This document shows positions 11,297-21,018 of a stretch of DNA of 64,000 nucleotides, one piece after another; position 1 is the stretch's first letter; each line of letters opens with the position of its first letter. Below the pieces are notes generated by a model that ran no database searches, was not told where the DNA came from, and saw only the letters and a list, made by a program, of their open reading frames with translations. The position numbers were made by a program, and so were the translations under genes. The DNA is from Pseudeuparius sepicola (taxonomy: Eukaryota; Arthropoda; Insecta; Coleoptera; Anthribidae), in contig OY987298.1 of the NCBI GenBank assembly GCA_963920635.1, positions 20,989,647 to 21,053,646 on the forward strand, in the 5' to 3' direction.

Positions 11297-11911
11297 ATAG
11301 TTATTTATGTACCAAGGCACTGAAGTTCAACTTTTTATGATTCATGTGAAATTTAGTTGCCGAGGCCTCTGACCGAGGCAAATAAACCACATGAGTCATA
11401 AAAAGAATTTCAGTGCCGAGGTACATATTATATATTTTTTTTGAAATCGGAAAAAAATGTTTTATTAGGCAAGAAAATAATAATAAGGGATCACCCGTCC
11501 ATGAACCGACTACGCGCGGCGTTGCTGGACTTTGACGATCGCTCTACCTAGGTCAAGTAAGACAAGACACGGCATCTTCGTAGAGAAAAACCAAACTGCC
11601 GCTTCTTGTGGAGCCTACACAACAAATCAATTGATATTCAAATTTACTAAAATATGTATACCTACTGAAGGATTGCGCATCTATAGGAAACAATTTCGTA
11701 ATGTGTACGAAAAGTTAAATGGGCCTTTATCGGCCGGGTTTTGAATATTTGGTCACTTTTGACGGGCGATTTTTCCGCGTCTGACGTTTGATGTTTACAT
11801 CTCGCCAAGGCCTACTTATTGAAAAAATCGTACAATAATGTAGCCCATTATTGTACGATTTCTGTGCTTTTAATGACGATTTTGGGACACTTTACTGCCG
11901 ATTTCAAGAAA
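11297..11911. repeat. Tandem duplication, unit 2 (with extra insertions)
   Basis: This is the direct repeat of 10907-11296, longer because of at least three extra blocks: about 11352-11430 (a small inverted motif around GCCGAGGCCTCTGACCGAGG), about 11558-11668, and about 11747-11790. The shared blocks keep the same order. Divergence between units is clear, so the duplication is not recent. Confidence 0.7.
11485..11541 (-). ncRNA. 5S-rRNA-like segment, copy 2
   Basis: This is the equivalent of 11024-11080 in the second unit and is slightly closer to 5S rRNA (37 of 57 positions by my hand alignment). It ends outward in CCTAGGTAGAGCGATCG on the minus strand. The same caveats apply: it is a fragment, and a derived repeat is more likely than a gene. 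Confidence 0.4.
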
Positions 11912-12429
11912 ATATTTTTAAATAAATTCACAACCTACAAAATAACTATATATATAGTAAATTGTAGGTAACTTATTTTTTATTTAGTTCTTATATCCTT
12001 ACAGAGGATGCGCCGCCTCCTCTGCCTCCCCGGACGGGCCGCCGCCGCTTGCTATGTTTACTTGCTAAAATTAAAATCCAAAAACAAAAAATAAATGCTT
12101 GGATATTTATTTTTCTTTGGCTCCAGTGTTGACACACAAGCTTGCGATTGCTTCCCCACATACGACGCAAGCCGATTCGACCTCATCGAAGGCAGAAACG
12201 CAAATATCAAAGCAAGGGCTGCGGAAAAAACTTCAAAGCACTCGGCCGGTAATGGCATTCGCTCCCGTAAATCACTTCGCGGGAGCCTATTATCGTTTTT
12301 TTGTTCCTGTTGTAGTATCAAGGCAAATGTGTGTGGCTTTCTTCGATATGTTTGTTCCTTTGTTTATGAATTATTGGGCGCTGAAACGTTTCAAAAGCAT
12401 TGAGTTCATTTCGCAGCGTTGTATATCTA
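11912..12429. other. Spacer holding a diverged copy of a dispersed repeat
   Basis: About 12120-12300 is a diverged relative of the block at 15620-15780 and 17410-17570. Shared strings include AAACGCAAATATCAAAG and GGCATTCGCTCCC-like and GGAGCCTATTATCG-like blocks. Other relatives occur near 36240-36560 and 38770-38980. Overlapping open frames here are not convincing genes. Confidence 0.45.
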
Positions 12430-13582
12430 CAGGGTGTCCAACTTTAAAACCGTACAAATCAGTAAAATCTTCATTTTTGGAGATAATCGCCTAAACTTCT
12501 TTTTGCTTGAAAGGTCTTGAAAAACCGCTTCTTTTCATCTTCCTGCCATTTTCAAAATGCAAATACAGGGCCGGCTGCGAATTTTTTATACCCCCGATTT
12601 TTACGAAAACCATTTAGCGATTTTTTTATTTAAAATCTAACCCCACAGCGTGAACCATAACACCCAGAAACCCCCATATACCAAATTTGAATAAAAAATA
12701 TACAGAGAGTACCATTCTGCAGGGTGTCAAAGTTGAGCAAAATAGGAATTTTAAAGACATCTGACGAGTCAAGTGTGCCATGGAATCCCTTCAAAACAGT
12801 TGAATGGTCAACAGGACCACTCAAAATGTTGGCGTGAAAACATTTACTACAAAAATATACAGGGTATTTTTCTCTGAGCCATCTCAAAACACAAAATTAA
12901 TGTATTTCTTTACAAAATGCCAACTAACAAATAAAAACAATTTAAATTATTGGACCTTTCTCAACAAAGTCACTGTCTAAGATGATACATTTTCTGTGCA
13001 TTTCCTGTTGTGGCACCAACCACCTTAACTGATATGGACTTACTGATGTCAGGCTTCTGTATTTTTTTGTGGAGCGGTTTTAATATGTTCGATTTTTGAC
13101 CCTTATATAGTTCCAAAAATTCTGCAATTTGAGATGGCACAGAAAAGAACACTCTGTATATTTTGTATTGGACCTTTGCACAACAACACCTTGAGTGGTC
13201 CTACTGACCTTTCAACTGTTTTGAGGGGATTCCATGGCACACTTGACTCGGTAGGTGCCTTTAAAATTCCTATTTTGCTCAATTTTGACACCCTGCAGAA
13301 TGGAACTCCCTGTATATTTTTTGTTCAAATTTGGTATATGGGGGTTTTTGGGTGTTCTGATTAACGCTGTGGGGTCGGATTTTAGGTAAAAAAAATCGCT
13401 ACATGGTTTTCGTGAAAATCGGGGAAATGAAAAAATCGCAGCTGGCCCTGGATTTGCATTTTGAAAATGGTAGGAAGGTCATAAGAAGCGGTTTTTGAAG
13501 GCCTTTCAAACAAACAAAAATTTGGCGATTATCTCCAAAAATGAAGATTTTATGGATTTGTCCAGTTTTAAAGTTGGACGCG
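12430..13582. mobile_element. Foldback element built from two inverted MITE copies
   Basis: The left arm (about 12430-12860) and right arm (about 13190-13582) are inverted versions of the family seen at 5233-5690. The outer left end is CAGGGTGTCCAACTTTAAAA after TA. The right end (GTTTTAAAGTTGGACGCG then TA) has lost the canonical CCCTG. The central 330 bp includes a block also found at about 16740-16850 and 19540-19620 (CAAAGTCACTGTCTAAG, CCTGTTGTGGCACC). No protein is encoded. Confidence 0.7.
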
Positions 13583-13623
13583 TATATGAAAGAGAACTAT
13601 GAAAAATATGAAAGGGTTACATA

Positions 13624-14909
13624 CAGCGTGGCCCATCTGAAATGGAAGTACCCCCGTAAAATCTCTACTTTGGTGCAAAATTTCAAGTCTTAGTCTCAAT
13701 TTTCAAGGCCTACTACGAATCTTTTTCTAGTAAAAAAATGACGAAAATCAGTTTGCGATTTATTTTTGTTTAAAATCTGACATCCTGGTGGGTGTTAACC
13801 AGGATATCCGAAAACCCTCGTATACCAAATTTAAACAAAAAAATATTCACGTTTCCTGTTTACTCATATGGACTTACTGACTGGCGGCAGGCTTCTGTAT
13901 TTTTGACTTAGTTCGTTTATAGTGTCTGGGGCGGTTTTGATATACTTACATGTACAAATACCTTAAAAAACACCAAAACTGATTTTAGAGAAAGGGTTTA
14001 TTTTAGGAAAAATGAAAGGAAAACAAATACATGAAATGCCTCGTAAAATACCTTATAAAAACATTTTAATTTGAAATTGTATGGTAGGAATTTATGATTA
14101 AATACTTTTCAAAGTTTTCCAATAAAAATCTTTGCCTTCTGTCGGTAAAAATATGTTTATATATAGAAAAGCTTCTCTCAACATCTGCCGATGTAATAGG
14201 ACAATATTTTAATTTGAGTAGTAAGGTAAAAGTCCAAGGTGCAACTTCCTTGGATGATTTACCATCAAAAATACTCTTTACTGCCATTAAAGATTTGAAC
14301 CCTTCATTCTATTCTACAGTAGAGCATCTAATTTTTTTCTAACTCTAATACCTACATCACCGGGAAACTTTCTACATTTAGCGGAAAATGTTTGAACAAA
14401 ATCAATCGATTCGCTTAAACCTAAATTTCTACTTTCTAATGAAAGAATTATATCTATAATAGTATAAAACTAAAATTAATTATTAATAAAAACAAGTTGG
14501 TTAGCTACATCCACATTTTTCAGGATTTCTCTTTTTACCATTTTCACTTGTTTCCATAGCCACCTTAATAGCTGAACTCAAATTGAAATTTTATTTTTTG
14601 CAATTATTGTGATGCAGTGTAAAAAGTATAATTTGTGATAATAATTTCTTGAAATTTGGAATCCGGGAGTTTTCAGGGGCGCTGATTAACGCCACGTTAT
14701 CAGACTTCCGATAAAAAAATCGCTGATACCTTAACTCGAAAATTTGGGTAAAAAAAATTTTTCAATCCGGCCCTGGAATAATCGTATCGTCATTGAAAAG
14801 TGTGTGATAAGTACGTCTAGGAGGGCAATATATACAAAAAAAAATCGTTAAAATCCATAAGCCAGTACAAATTTTACAGGGGTGTTCCAGATCAAAATGA
14901 GACACCCTG
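13624..14909. mobile_element. Possible TA-flanked element with weak inverted ends
   Basis: CAGCGTGGCCCATCTGAAAT after TA at 13622-13623 resembles the reverse complement of the sequence ending at 14909 (CAGGGTGTCTCATTTTGATC) before TA at 14910-14911. The similarity covers about 45 bp with many mismatches. The interior holds a hAT transposase fragment, which does not fit the TA target type, so this may be a composite of nested pieces. Confidence 0.35.
14066..14465 (-). pseudogene. hAT transposase C-terminal (dimerisation domain) fragment
   Basis: The minus-strand frame 14287-14066 contains CPITSADVERSFSIYKHIF followed by TDRRQRFLLENFEKYLIIN. This is the hallmark C-terminal dimerisation region of hAT-superfamily transposases (Ser-Ala/Val-x-Glu-Arg-Ser-Phe-Ser, then D-R-R-x6-N-x-E-K). 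Upstream to about 14465 the same strand continues with related-looking sequence (SESIDFVQTFSAKCRKFPGD), but in another frame and with in-frame stops near 14325. The catalytic part is absent. It is a dead remnant, because the frame is broken and no hAT ends or 8 bp duplications were found around it. Confidence 0.8.
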
Positions 14910-14944
14910 TATGTGCAATTTGCATATATTCCGCCCTTTACTTA

Positions 14945-16850
14945 TAATAAAAATATCCGTCATTTGGCATTTTTAGGTTCTGTTTAGGGCTGTTCGATCT
15001 CCAAATTTCAATATCGGAAATCGATACTGAAAAAATATCGATAAAATCGATAAATCGATAAAATCGATCTTATCGATAAAATCGATCTTATCGATATAAT
15101 CGATCTTATCGATCTTATCGATACATACATATCGATAAAATCGATCTTATCGATAAAATCGATCTTATCGATATAATGGATCTTATTGAGAAAATCGATA
15201 TAATCAATTTTATTTAAGAAGCTAGAGCCGATCGGCTTGCTGCGGACGCGGTGTGGACGCAATGGGTGCAGCAATTTCCTTTATTTTTGCAAACAATTTC
15301 AAAAAATAGATAATTGGAAAGATCGATAAAATCGATAAAATCGATAAAATCGAAAAGATGGAAAATATCGGTAAAATCGAAAAGATCGTTAAAATCGAAA
15401 ATATCGATAAAATCGAAAAGATCGATAAAATCGAAAAGATCGATAAAATCGAAAAGATCGATAAAATCGATAATATCGATAAAATCGAAAAGATCGAAAA
15501 TATCGATAAAATCGATAATATCGATATTTCGATTTATCGAAATTGAATATCGAGTATCGATAAAATCGATAGTATCGATACTTTCGATTTTATCGATATT
15601 TTGTCTCAGGCCTAGTTCTGTTGCTATGCCTGCATGTAAGGCGAATGGCTTTGACCTCAGGGAGCAAGCAAACGCAAATATCAAAGGAAAAGCCCGGAAA
15701 AACCTCCCATAATTCCATTCGCGAAAGCCTATCAAGGCGTATCGTTTTTTTCCTCCAAATATTGAGCCAACCAAACTGGATGCCGTTTGAGACGGACGGA
15801 CGGCCGCGACCGGTTGATTCGTTTCTTTGTTCTTCGGTTTTGTATAAGTTTTTCGCAAACAAACAATAATGACGTGGCGGGCGCCGCCGCCAGAGCGAAA
15901 CCATTTCGCGCCCCGGTGGCCTCGCTTTAAGGGACCGAAATAAGGGGATTGTTTTGGATATCGGGTGTTTGCAGTAGCAGTTGCCGTAAACAATCCCGAA
16001 CGAAAAGCGGGAACGGAAACGGCGGTTGTTATTCCTTGGTTCCTCAAAGTAAATACCCACCTATGTCTTTTGCCTTTGGGAAAATACAATGGACCTTTAT
16101 ATATAAACAAGCATATATCAAACAAGCTAATATTCGCAGTAGCTACATCTGACGGATCCTATTTTTGGGGCTCAAACTCCTTATCTTTTTCGTTGTTCCT
16201 TTGATGTATGGAATACATTAATACTAATACAGTCTATCCCAAAAAGTACCTACCTATGCAATACAATGTGTCTGGTTTTTCATGTTAACACTCCTGAAAA
16301 TCTATGTAGGCTGGGGGAATTTAACTAGGCATTTTTTTATAGATATGTCCCTGAGAGGTCATCATTTGCGAAGTATTGTTTTGGCATTGCCATTGAAAGT
16401 GGTGCATTTTTCGAAAAACCGTATTAGGCATTTTTTTCATTTAAAATCTGACCTGACACCACAGCGTTAACCATTTCAACCAAAAATATACAGGAAGTTC
16501 CATTCTGCAAGGTGTCAAAGTTGAGCAAAATAGGAATTTTAAAGGCATCTGGAGAGTCAAGTGTGTCATGGAATAATAATTTCTACAGGGTATTTTTCTC
16601 TGAACCATTTCAAAATGCTGAATTTTTATGAAACATTATACGGGTCAAAAATGCTCTGTAATTATCAAAAAAATATTAATAAACACAAAAGTAATTTATT
16701 TTTCTACAAAATGTCAAACCAACAAATAAAAACAATTTAAATTATTGGACCTTTCTTAACAAAGTCACTGTATAAGAGATACATTTTTGGTTTGTTTCCT
16801 GTTGTGGCACACCAGCTAGGTAGGCACCTTAACTCATATGGACTTACTCT
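14945..16850 (+). repeat. Compound repeat, copy A (interrupted by a hAT MITE)
   Basis: 14945-14984 plus 15615-16850 corresponds to copy B at 17384-19620. In the first 540 bp the two are about 95% alike (for example AAGGCGAATGGCTTTGACCT, CAGTAGCAGTTGCCGTAAAC, ACCCACCTATGTCTTTTGCC). Similarity continues through AATACAGTCTATCCCAAAAAG and CTGAAAATCTA(T/A)GTAGGCTGG to the GTTGTGGCAC block. Copy A is interrupted at 14985-15614 by a hAT-type element and is intact where copy B has its insertion. Frames of 100-300 codons in this block run through non-coding repeats and are not supported as genes. Confidence 0.75.
14985..15614. mobile_element. hAT-type MITE filled with ATCGAT repeats, copy 1
   Basis: The 630 bp element is flanked by the 8 bp duplication GTTCTGTT (14977-14984 and 15615-15622). 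The duplication is confirmed by the uninterrupted site in copy B near 17410-17420. Ends are TAGGGCTG and, inverted, TAGGCCTG. The left interior (about 15015-15200) alternates ATCGATAAA and ATCGATCTT units. A unique spacer (about 15205-15310, with GCCGATCGGCTTGCTGCGG) follows, and then an array of ATCGATAAA and ATCGAAAAG units to about 15600. A second copy is at 61922-62602. It encodes no transposase. Confidence 0.85.
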
Positions 16851-17383
16851 ACGAATATTTCAAAAATACCGTTTAAAATAAATAAACCGTTCAAATGTAG
16901 CTGTTCCAGTTTGTAAATAAAATTCTGTTGACACAGGTAACTGATTTATTTGGTGTTCCAATTTTTTGAAGACCCTGTGCCAATTTTTTGAATTACCTAT
17001 AACACTATTTTTAAAATGATTTTATATCTGCTTTCTGCTATCCCCTTTTGTAATTTGCTTACTGTAAGTAGCTTTGTCTGAATATTATAGCTGTACTACT
17101 TGAACCCAGAAACAACTTATTGTAGACAGATATGTTCGTCTTTTTTCCTCGGGAATTATTAGGAAATTTTTAGGATTTATTATGCTTCTACGTTCGAATC
17201 CCTTATACTCAACGGGAAAAGTTGATGGACAATAATGAGTAGCAGTGTCCTGCTTACTAGAAAAAATTTGTTCGACTATAGCAATAGTTAAAAATGCTAT
17301 TAAATAAATTTCTATCCAATGCCAATTTTTAATGTTACTCTGAAATGACAAAAACTGAACAATTCTAATAAAACTTGTAATAA
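16851..17383. other. Spacer between the two compound repeats
   Basis: A minus-strand open frame at 17396-17085 contains AFLTIAIVEQIFSSK, which is faintly like a hAT dimerisation region, but the similarity is too weak to call. The rest is AT-rich without features. Confidence 0.35.
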
Positions 17384-19620
17384 AAATATCCGTCATTTGG
17401 CATTTTTAGGTTCTGTTGCGATGCCTACATGTAAGGCGAATGGCTTTGACCTCAGGGAGCGAGCAAACGCAAAATATCAAAGGAAAAGCCCGGAAAAACC
17501 TCACATAATTCCATTCGCGAAAGCCTATCAAGGCGTATCGTTTTTTTCCTCCAAATATTGAGCCAACCAAATTGGATGCCGTTTGAGACGGACGGCCGCA
17601 ACTGGTTGATTCGTTTCTTTGTTCTTCGGTTTTGAATAAGTTTTTCGCAAACAAACAATAATGACGTGGCGGGCACCGCCGCCAGAACGAAACCATTTCG
17701 CGCCCCGGTGCGGCCTCGCTTTAAGGGACCGAAATAAGGGGATTGTTTTGGATATCGGGTGTTTGCAGTAGCAGTTGCCGTAAACAATCCCGAACGAGAA
17801 GCGGGAACGGAAACGGCGGTTGTTATTCCTTGGTTCCTCAAAGTAAATACCCACCTATGTCTTTTGCCTTTGGGAAAATACAATGGACCTTTATATATGT
17901 CAAACAAGCTAATATTCGCAGTAGCTACATCTGACGGATCCAATGACGTCAGAACCTATAGACAGGTTTGTTTTGATAAACGCTTGACGCCCAGAACTAA
18001 TCACAATCTAAGCGCTCCATTAAATTATTCCGAAAATGTCGCGAGATTGTTAGAAATTGCCCCTTTTTGTCGAGCCGTAGCGAACTTTTATTTCGACTCT
18101 GGGCTCAGAGGCTGGCGTCGTTAGACCATCCCCCGAGTCTTCAGGTGAGGTTCCGATGCTTCCGGCGCCCCCAAACAAGAAAAAACATGCAATATCTAAG
18201 TGTGATTCTGGAGGAACTATAACCGGGAATCACCGGGTGTATAGTTGGTTGATGGTTGACTTTCTGTCTTTGTTTGTAGCATGTCTTTAGAGTAGTATGG
18301 ATATATTTAATCTTGGAGTCAAAATAAACGGCATTTTAACAATAGGGCACCACGTCTATAGGTTTTGACGTCATTGGACGGATCCTATTTTCGGGGCTTA
18401 AACTCCTTATATCTTTTTCCATGTTCCATTACCTAATACAGTCTATCCCAAAAAGTATATGCAATATTACGGAATAGTAGATTCTGTAATGAGGTTGGAA
18501 TGAAAAAATTCGATACGAGTGGAAGATTCCGAACGCGAGCGTTAGCGAGTATTATCAAATTTCATATCAAAATTACTCGATTTTTCACTCATTTATTTAA
18601 CTTAAAACACGTTCAAAAATACTTATTATGACGCGCACCCCCACGCCGCTATTGTTGACAGCGAGGTTGACAGTCTTGAAATCCATGGCACTCTATGCTG
18701 TGTTTAGTTCGATTAGCGTATATTCATTCATTGTCTTGTTATGGAATGAAAATATATAAAAGAATGCAATGATTTATTATTATTAGTACGAAATATTAGT
18801 ATCCCTATTATTATGTTGTTTATTTATGTGCAATAGATTACAAAAATTATATTAAGATCCTGGAAATACATGCAAAACACTCGAGAAGCAAGTATCTCGC
18901 TCTAGAGTGAGAATTTTTAAGTTCTATTATTAAAAATTATTTTAGAATACTTACATTCACGAATGGTCGTGGAGAAATATACTTGGAGTGTGTCTGGTTT
19001 TTCATGTTTTCATTTTTCACCCCTGAAAATCTAAGTAGGCTGGGGGAATTGAACTAGGCAATTTTTTATAGATATTATGTCCCTGAAAGGTCATCATTTG
19101 CATGCGAAGTCTTAGTTTGGCATTGCCGCGAAAACCTGGCCTATTGAGATTTTATTAAAGTGGCGCGTTTTTTGAAAAACCATATTAGTCATTTTTTCAT
19201 TTAAAATCTGACACCACAGAGTTAACCATTTGAACCAAAAATATACAGGGAGTTCCATTCTGCAAGGTGTCAAAGTTGAGCAAAATGGGAATTTTAAAAA
19301 GGTATCTGGTGAGTCAAGTGTGTCATGGAATTACTTCAGAACAGTTGAATGGTCAACTGGACTATTCAAAGTGTTGTTGTGCAAAGATTTAATACAAAAA
19401 TATACAGTGTATTTTTCTCTGGACCATCTCAAAATGCTGCATTTTTGTGTAACTTTATACTGGTCAAAAATGCTCTGTAATTATCAAAAAATATTAATAA
19501 ACACAAAAGTAATAATTTATTTTTATACAAAATGCCAGCCAACAAATAAAAACAATTTAAATTATTCTGTCTAAGACGATACATTTTTGGCGTTTCTTGT
19601 TGTGGCACCCCAGCTACCTT
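17384..19620 (+). repeat. Compound repeat, copy B (interrupted by a different hAT MITE)
   Basis: This matches copy A over the same landmarks. It carries an insertion at 17941-18376 and a further block at about 18475-18985 that is absent from copy A, where TATGCAATACAATGTGTCTGG is continuous. The matched content after that block (18987 onward) is the arm of a foldback element. Confidence 0.75.
17941..18376. mobile_element. 436 bp hAT-like MITE with 8 bp target duplication
   Basis: The ends are 23 bp inverted repeats with one mismatch (CAATGACGTCAGAACCTATAG on the left). They are flanked by GACGGATC at 17933-17940 and 18377-18384. Copy A shows the single, empty site GACGGATC followed by CTATTTTTGGGGC at about 16152. 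An 8 bp duplication and short CA-starting ends fit the hAT superfamily. The interior has no transposase. Confidence 0.85.
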
Positions 19621-19849
19621 AACTAATAATATGCTGTGGTGTCAGATTTTAAATAAAGATACCTAATATGGGTTTTCGAAAAACGCACCCCCTTTAAAAA
19701 ATCGCAGTAGGCCAGGCTTTCGCAGCAATGCCAAACCAATACTTTGCAAATTATCACTTTTAGGGACATATCTGTAAAAAATTGCCCCGTTCAATTTTCC
19801 CCGCCAACTTAGATTTTCAGGGGTGTTCACATGAAAAACCAGGCATACT
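18987..19849. mobile_element. Foldback element (AGTGTGTCTGG ends)
   Basis: The left end AGTGTGTCTGGTTTTTCATG is inverted at the right end (CATGAAAAACCAGGCATACT). The arms share CTGAAAATCTAAGTAGG, GGCAATTTTTTATAGAT, TTTGGCATTGC and a CAGATTTTAAAT-like block in opposite orientation. The centre carries the shared GTTGTGGCACC block. One arm of the same family is present in copy A at about 16262-16850. Non-coding. Confidence 0.65.
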
Positions 19850-20422
19850 AAATACAGGGTGACTGGTAATGAAAGGTATTCCTTTTAAGGAGTGATAGGG
19901 GACCTCATTTGAAGTTCATTGACCCCTATAATGCATTATACGAAAGGCAATGGTTTTTGAGTTATTTCAGTTTTTCCGTTTTTCAAAATTTCGCTGTCCA
20001 GTTGTAGAGATTTTTGAAAAGCCTAGCAAATTTTCCAAATTATGTCTAGGTATTCCTCCATTTTAGAGTACACTAACAGTACTCATTATGTAGGAATACG
20101 ATTGGAAAAAATTCGCTCAGAAAAAAATGAGATGTCTAAAACCGAAGGTTAATCTCAAAAAAAATAATTCACTGCGCATACGTGGCCGTTTTTTCCGAAA
20201 ATTTTATAATACCTACTTGAAACGTGCAAGTTCTTGCAGAAACGTGCCTGGAGTGTTGGCTTTGAGGTTGCAAGATATTTCATGTATGGAAGTAAAATAA
20301 CACAATTAATTGTTGTTGAACAGGTAGATAACCTACGGATATGACAGGTACAAAAAAGAAGGGATTATTTCCCGGTTTTTTATTGAAATGAACTGAGATG
20401 ATGAAGTGATTATGTATTCATC

Positions 20423-20426
20423 ATTA
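20423..20426. repeat. Retrovirus target-site duplication, left (ATTA)
   Basis: ATTA here is repeated at 28148-28151 immediately after the 3' LTR. A 4 bp duplication is the size known for errantivirus integrases. Confidence 0.85.
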
Positions 20427-20625
20427 AGTTATCTAGGCAGAAATTCATGCATCATCAAGAAAACTGTAGAAGCTCCAGAACCGTCTCGTCTCCTGCAAAC
20501 TCAGCAATCCGAAATCTTATATATTTATTGTATCACAAAGCGCGTTCAGATTAAGACCGATCTTTGTCAAAAGCTTTTCGAATAAAGTTTTTTAAAAGCC
20601 TACTGCTGTGGCCAATCATTTAATT
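20427..20625 (+). repeat. 5' LTR of errantivirus-like element
   Basis: The repeat is 199 bp, begins AGTTA and ends TAATT, as in gypsy-group errantiviruses. By eye it is identical at every position to the 3' LTR (27949-28147). It contains AATAAAG near 20581, a probable polyadenylation signal, and no clear TATA box. Identity of the two LTRs implies a recent integration. Confidence 0.95.
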
Positions 20626-20641
20626 GGCGCAGTCGGTAGGA
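20625..20641 (+). other. Primer-binding site, tRNA-Ser type
   Basis: TGGCGCAGTCGGTAGGA starts on the last base of the 5' LTR. It matches the primer site described for Drosophila errantiviruses such as 17.6 and 297, complementary to the 3' end of tRNA-Ser. The one-base overlap with the LTR is usual for the group. Confidence 0.85.
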
Positions 20642-20841
20642 CGTATCGCGGAAAATCGCAGAAGTTTGCGATTCGGGCAAGCCTTGCAGTCGCCGAAACT
20701 CGCGTTTTTCCTTCGGGTTCCGATTAAGCGGTTCGTCCTGCAACATCGTCTCCACCGTTAGACGACTCGGGCCAAGCAGCAACTGGGCTTCAACCAGGAG
20801 GGCAAGGACTGAGGTTCCGAAGAAGAAAAGGGCTAGCTACC

Positions 20842-20850
20842 AACGGTAAG
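20842..20850 (+). promoter_or_regulatory. Candidate splice donor in the leader (for env mRNA)
   Basis: AACG|GTAAGAG fits the 5' splice consensus and lies upstream of gag, where errantiviruses place the donor for spliced env mRNA. A matching acceptor candidate is at about 26228. Predicted from sequence only. Confidence 0.45.
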
Positions 20851-21018
20851 AGCCATTTCCCTTCGTTGAACTATCCTATACTCTCTGCTGGGGCAAAGAC
20901 TTAATCTCACTAGGTTAAGAATTCAAATTCGAAAAACGATTTTTCACATTTTCAAATTTTGATTTTCTTTTAGGAAAACTTAATTTTAAGTAATTTTAGT
21001 AGCAAAAATTTAATTTTT

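Noticed and set aside
15214..16125. A 303-codon minus-strand open frame, with overlapping plus-strand frames rich in Ile, Asp, Lys and Glu
   Set aside because: The frame runs through the ATCGAT arrays and the hAT MITE border into unrelated repeat. The composition comes from the tandem units. Similar frames at 61904-62634 have the same cause.
17085..17396. Minus-strand frame with AFLTIAIVEQIFSSK, considered as a hAT dimerisation fragment
   Set aside because: The similarity is confined to a few residues and lacks the following D-R-R and N-x-E-K positions.
20600..20782. A 60-codon minus-strand frame across the LTR end and primer site
   Set aside because: It is antisense to the retroviral leader and explained by it.
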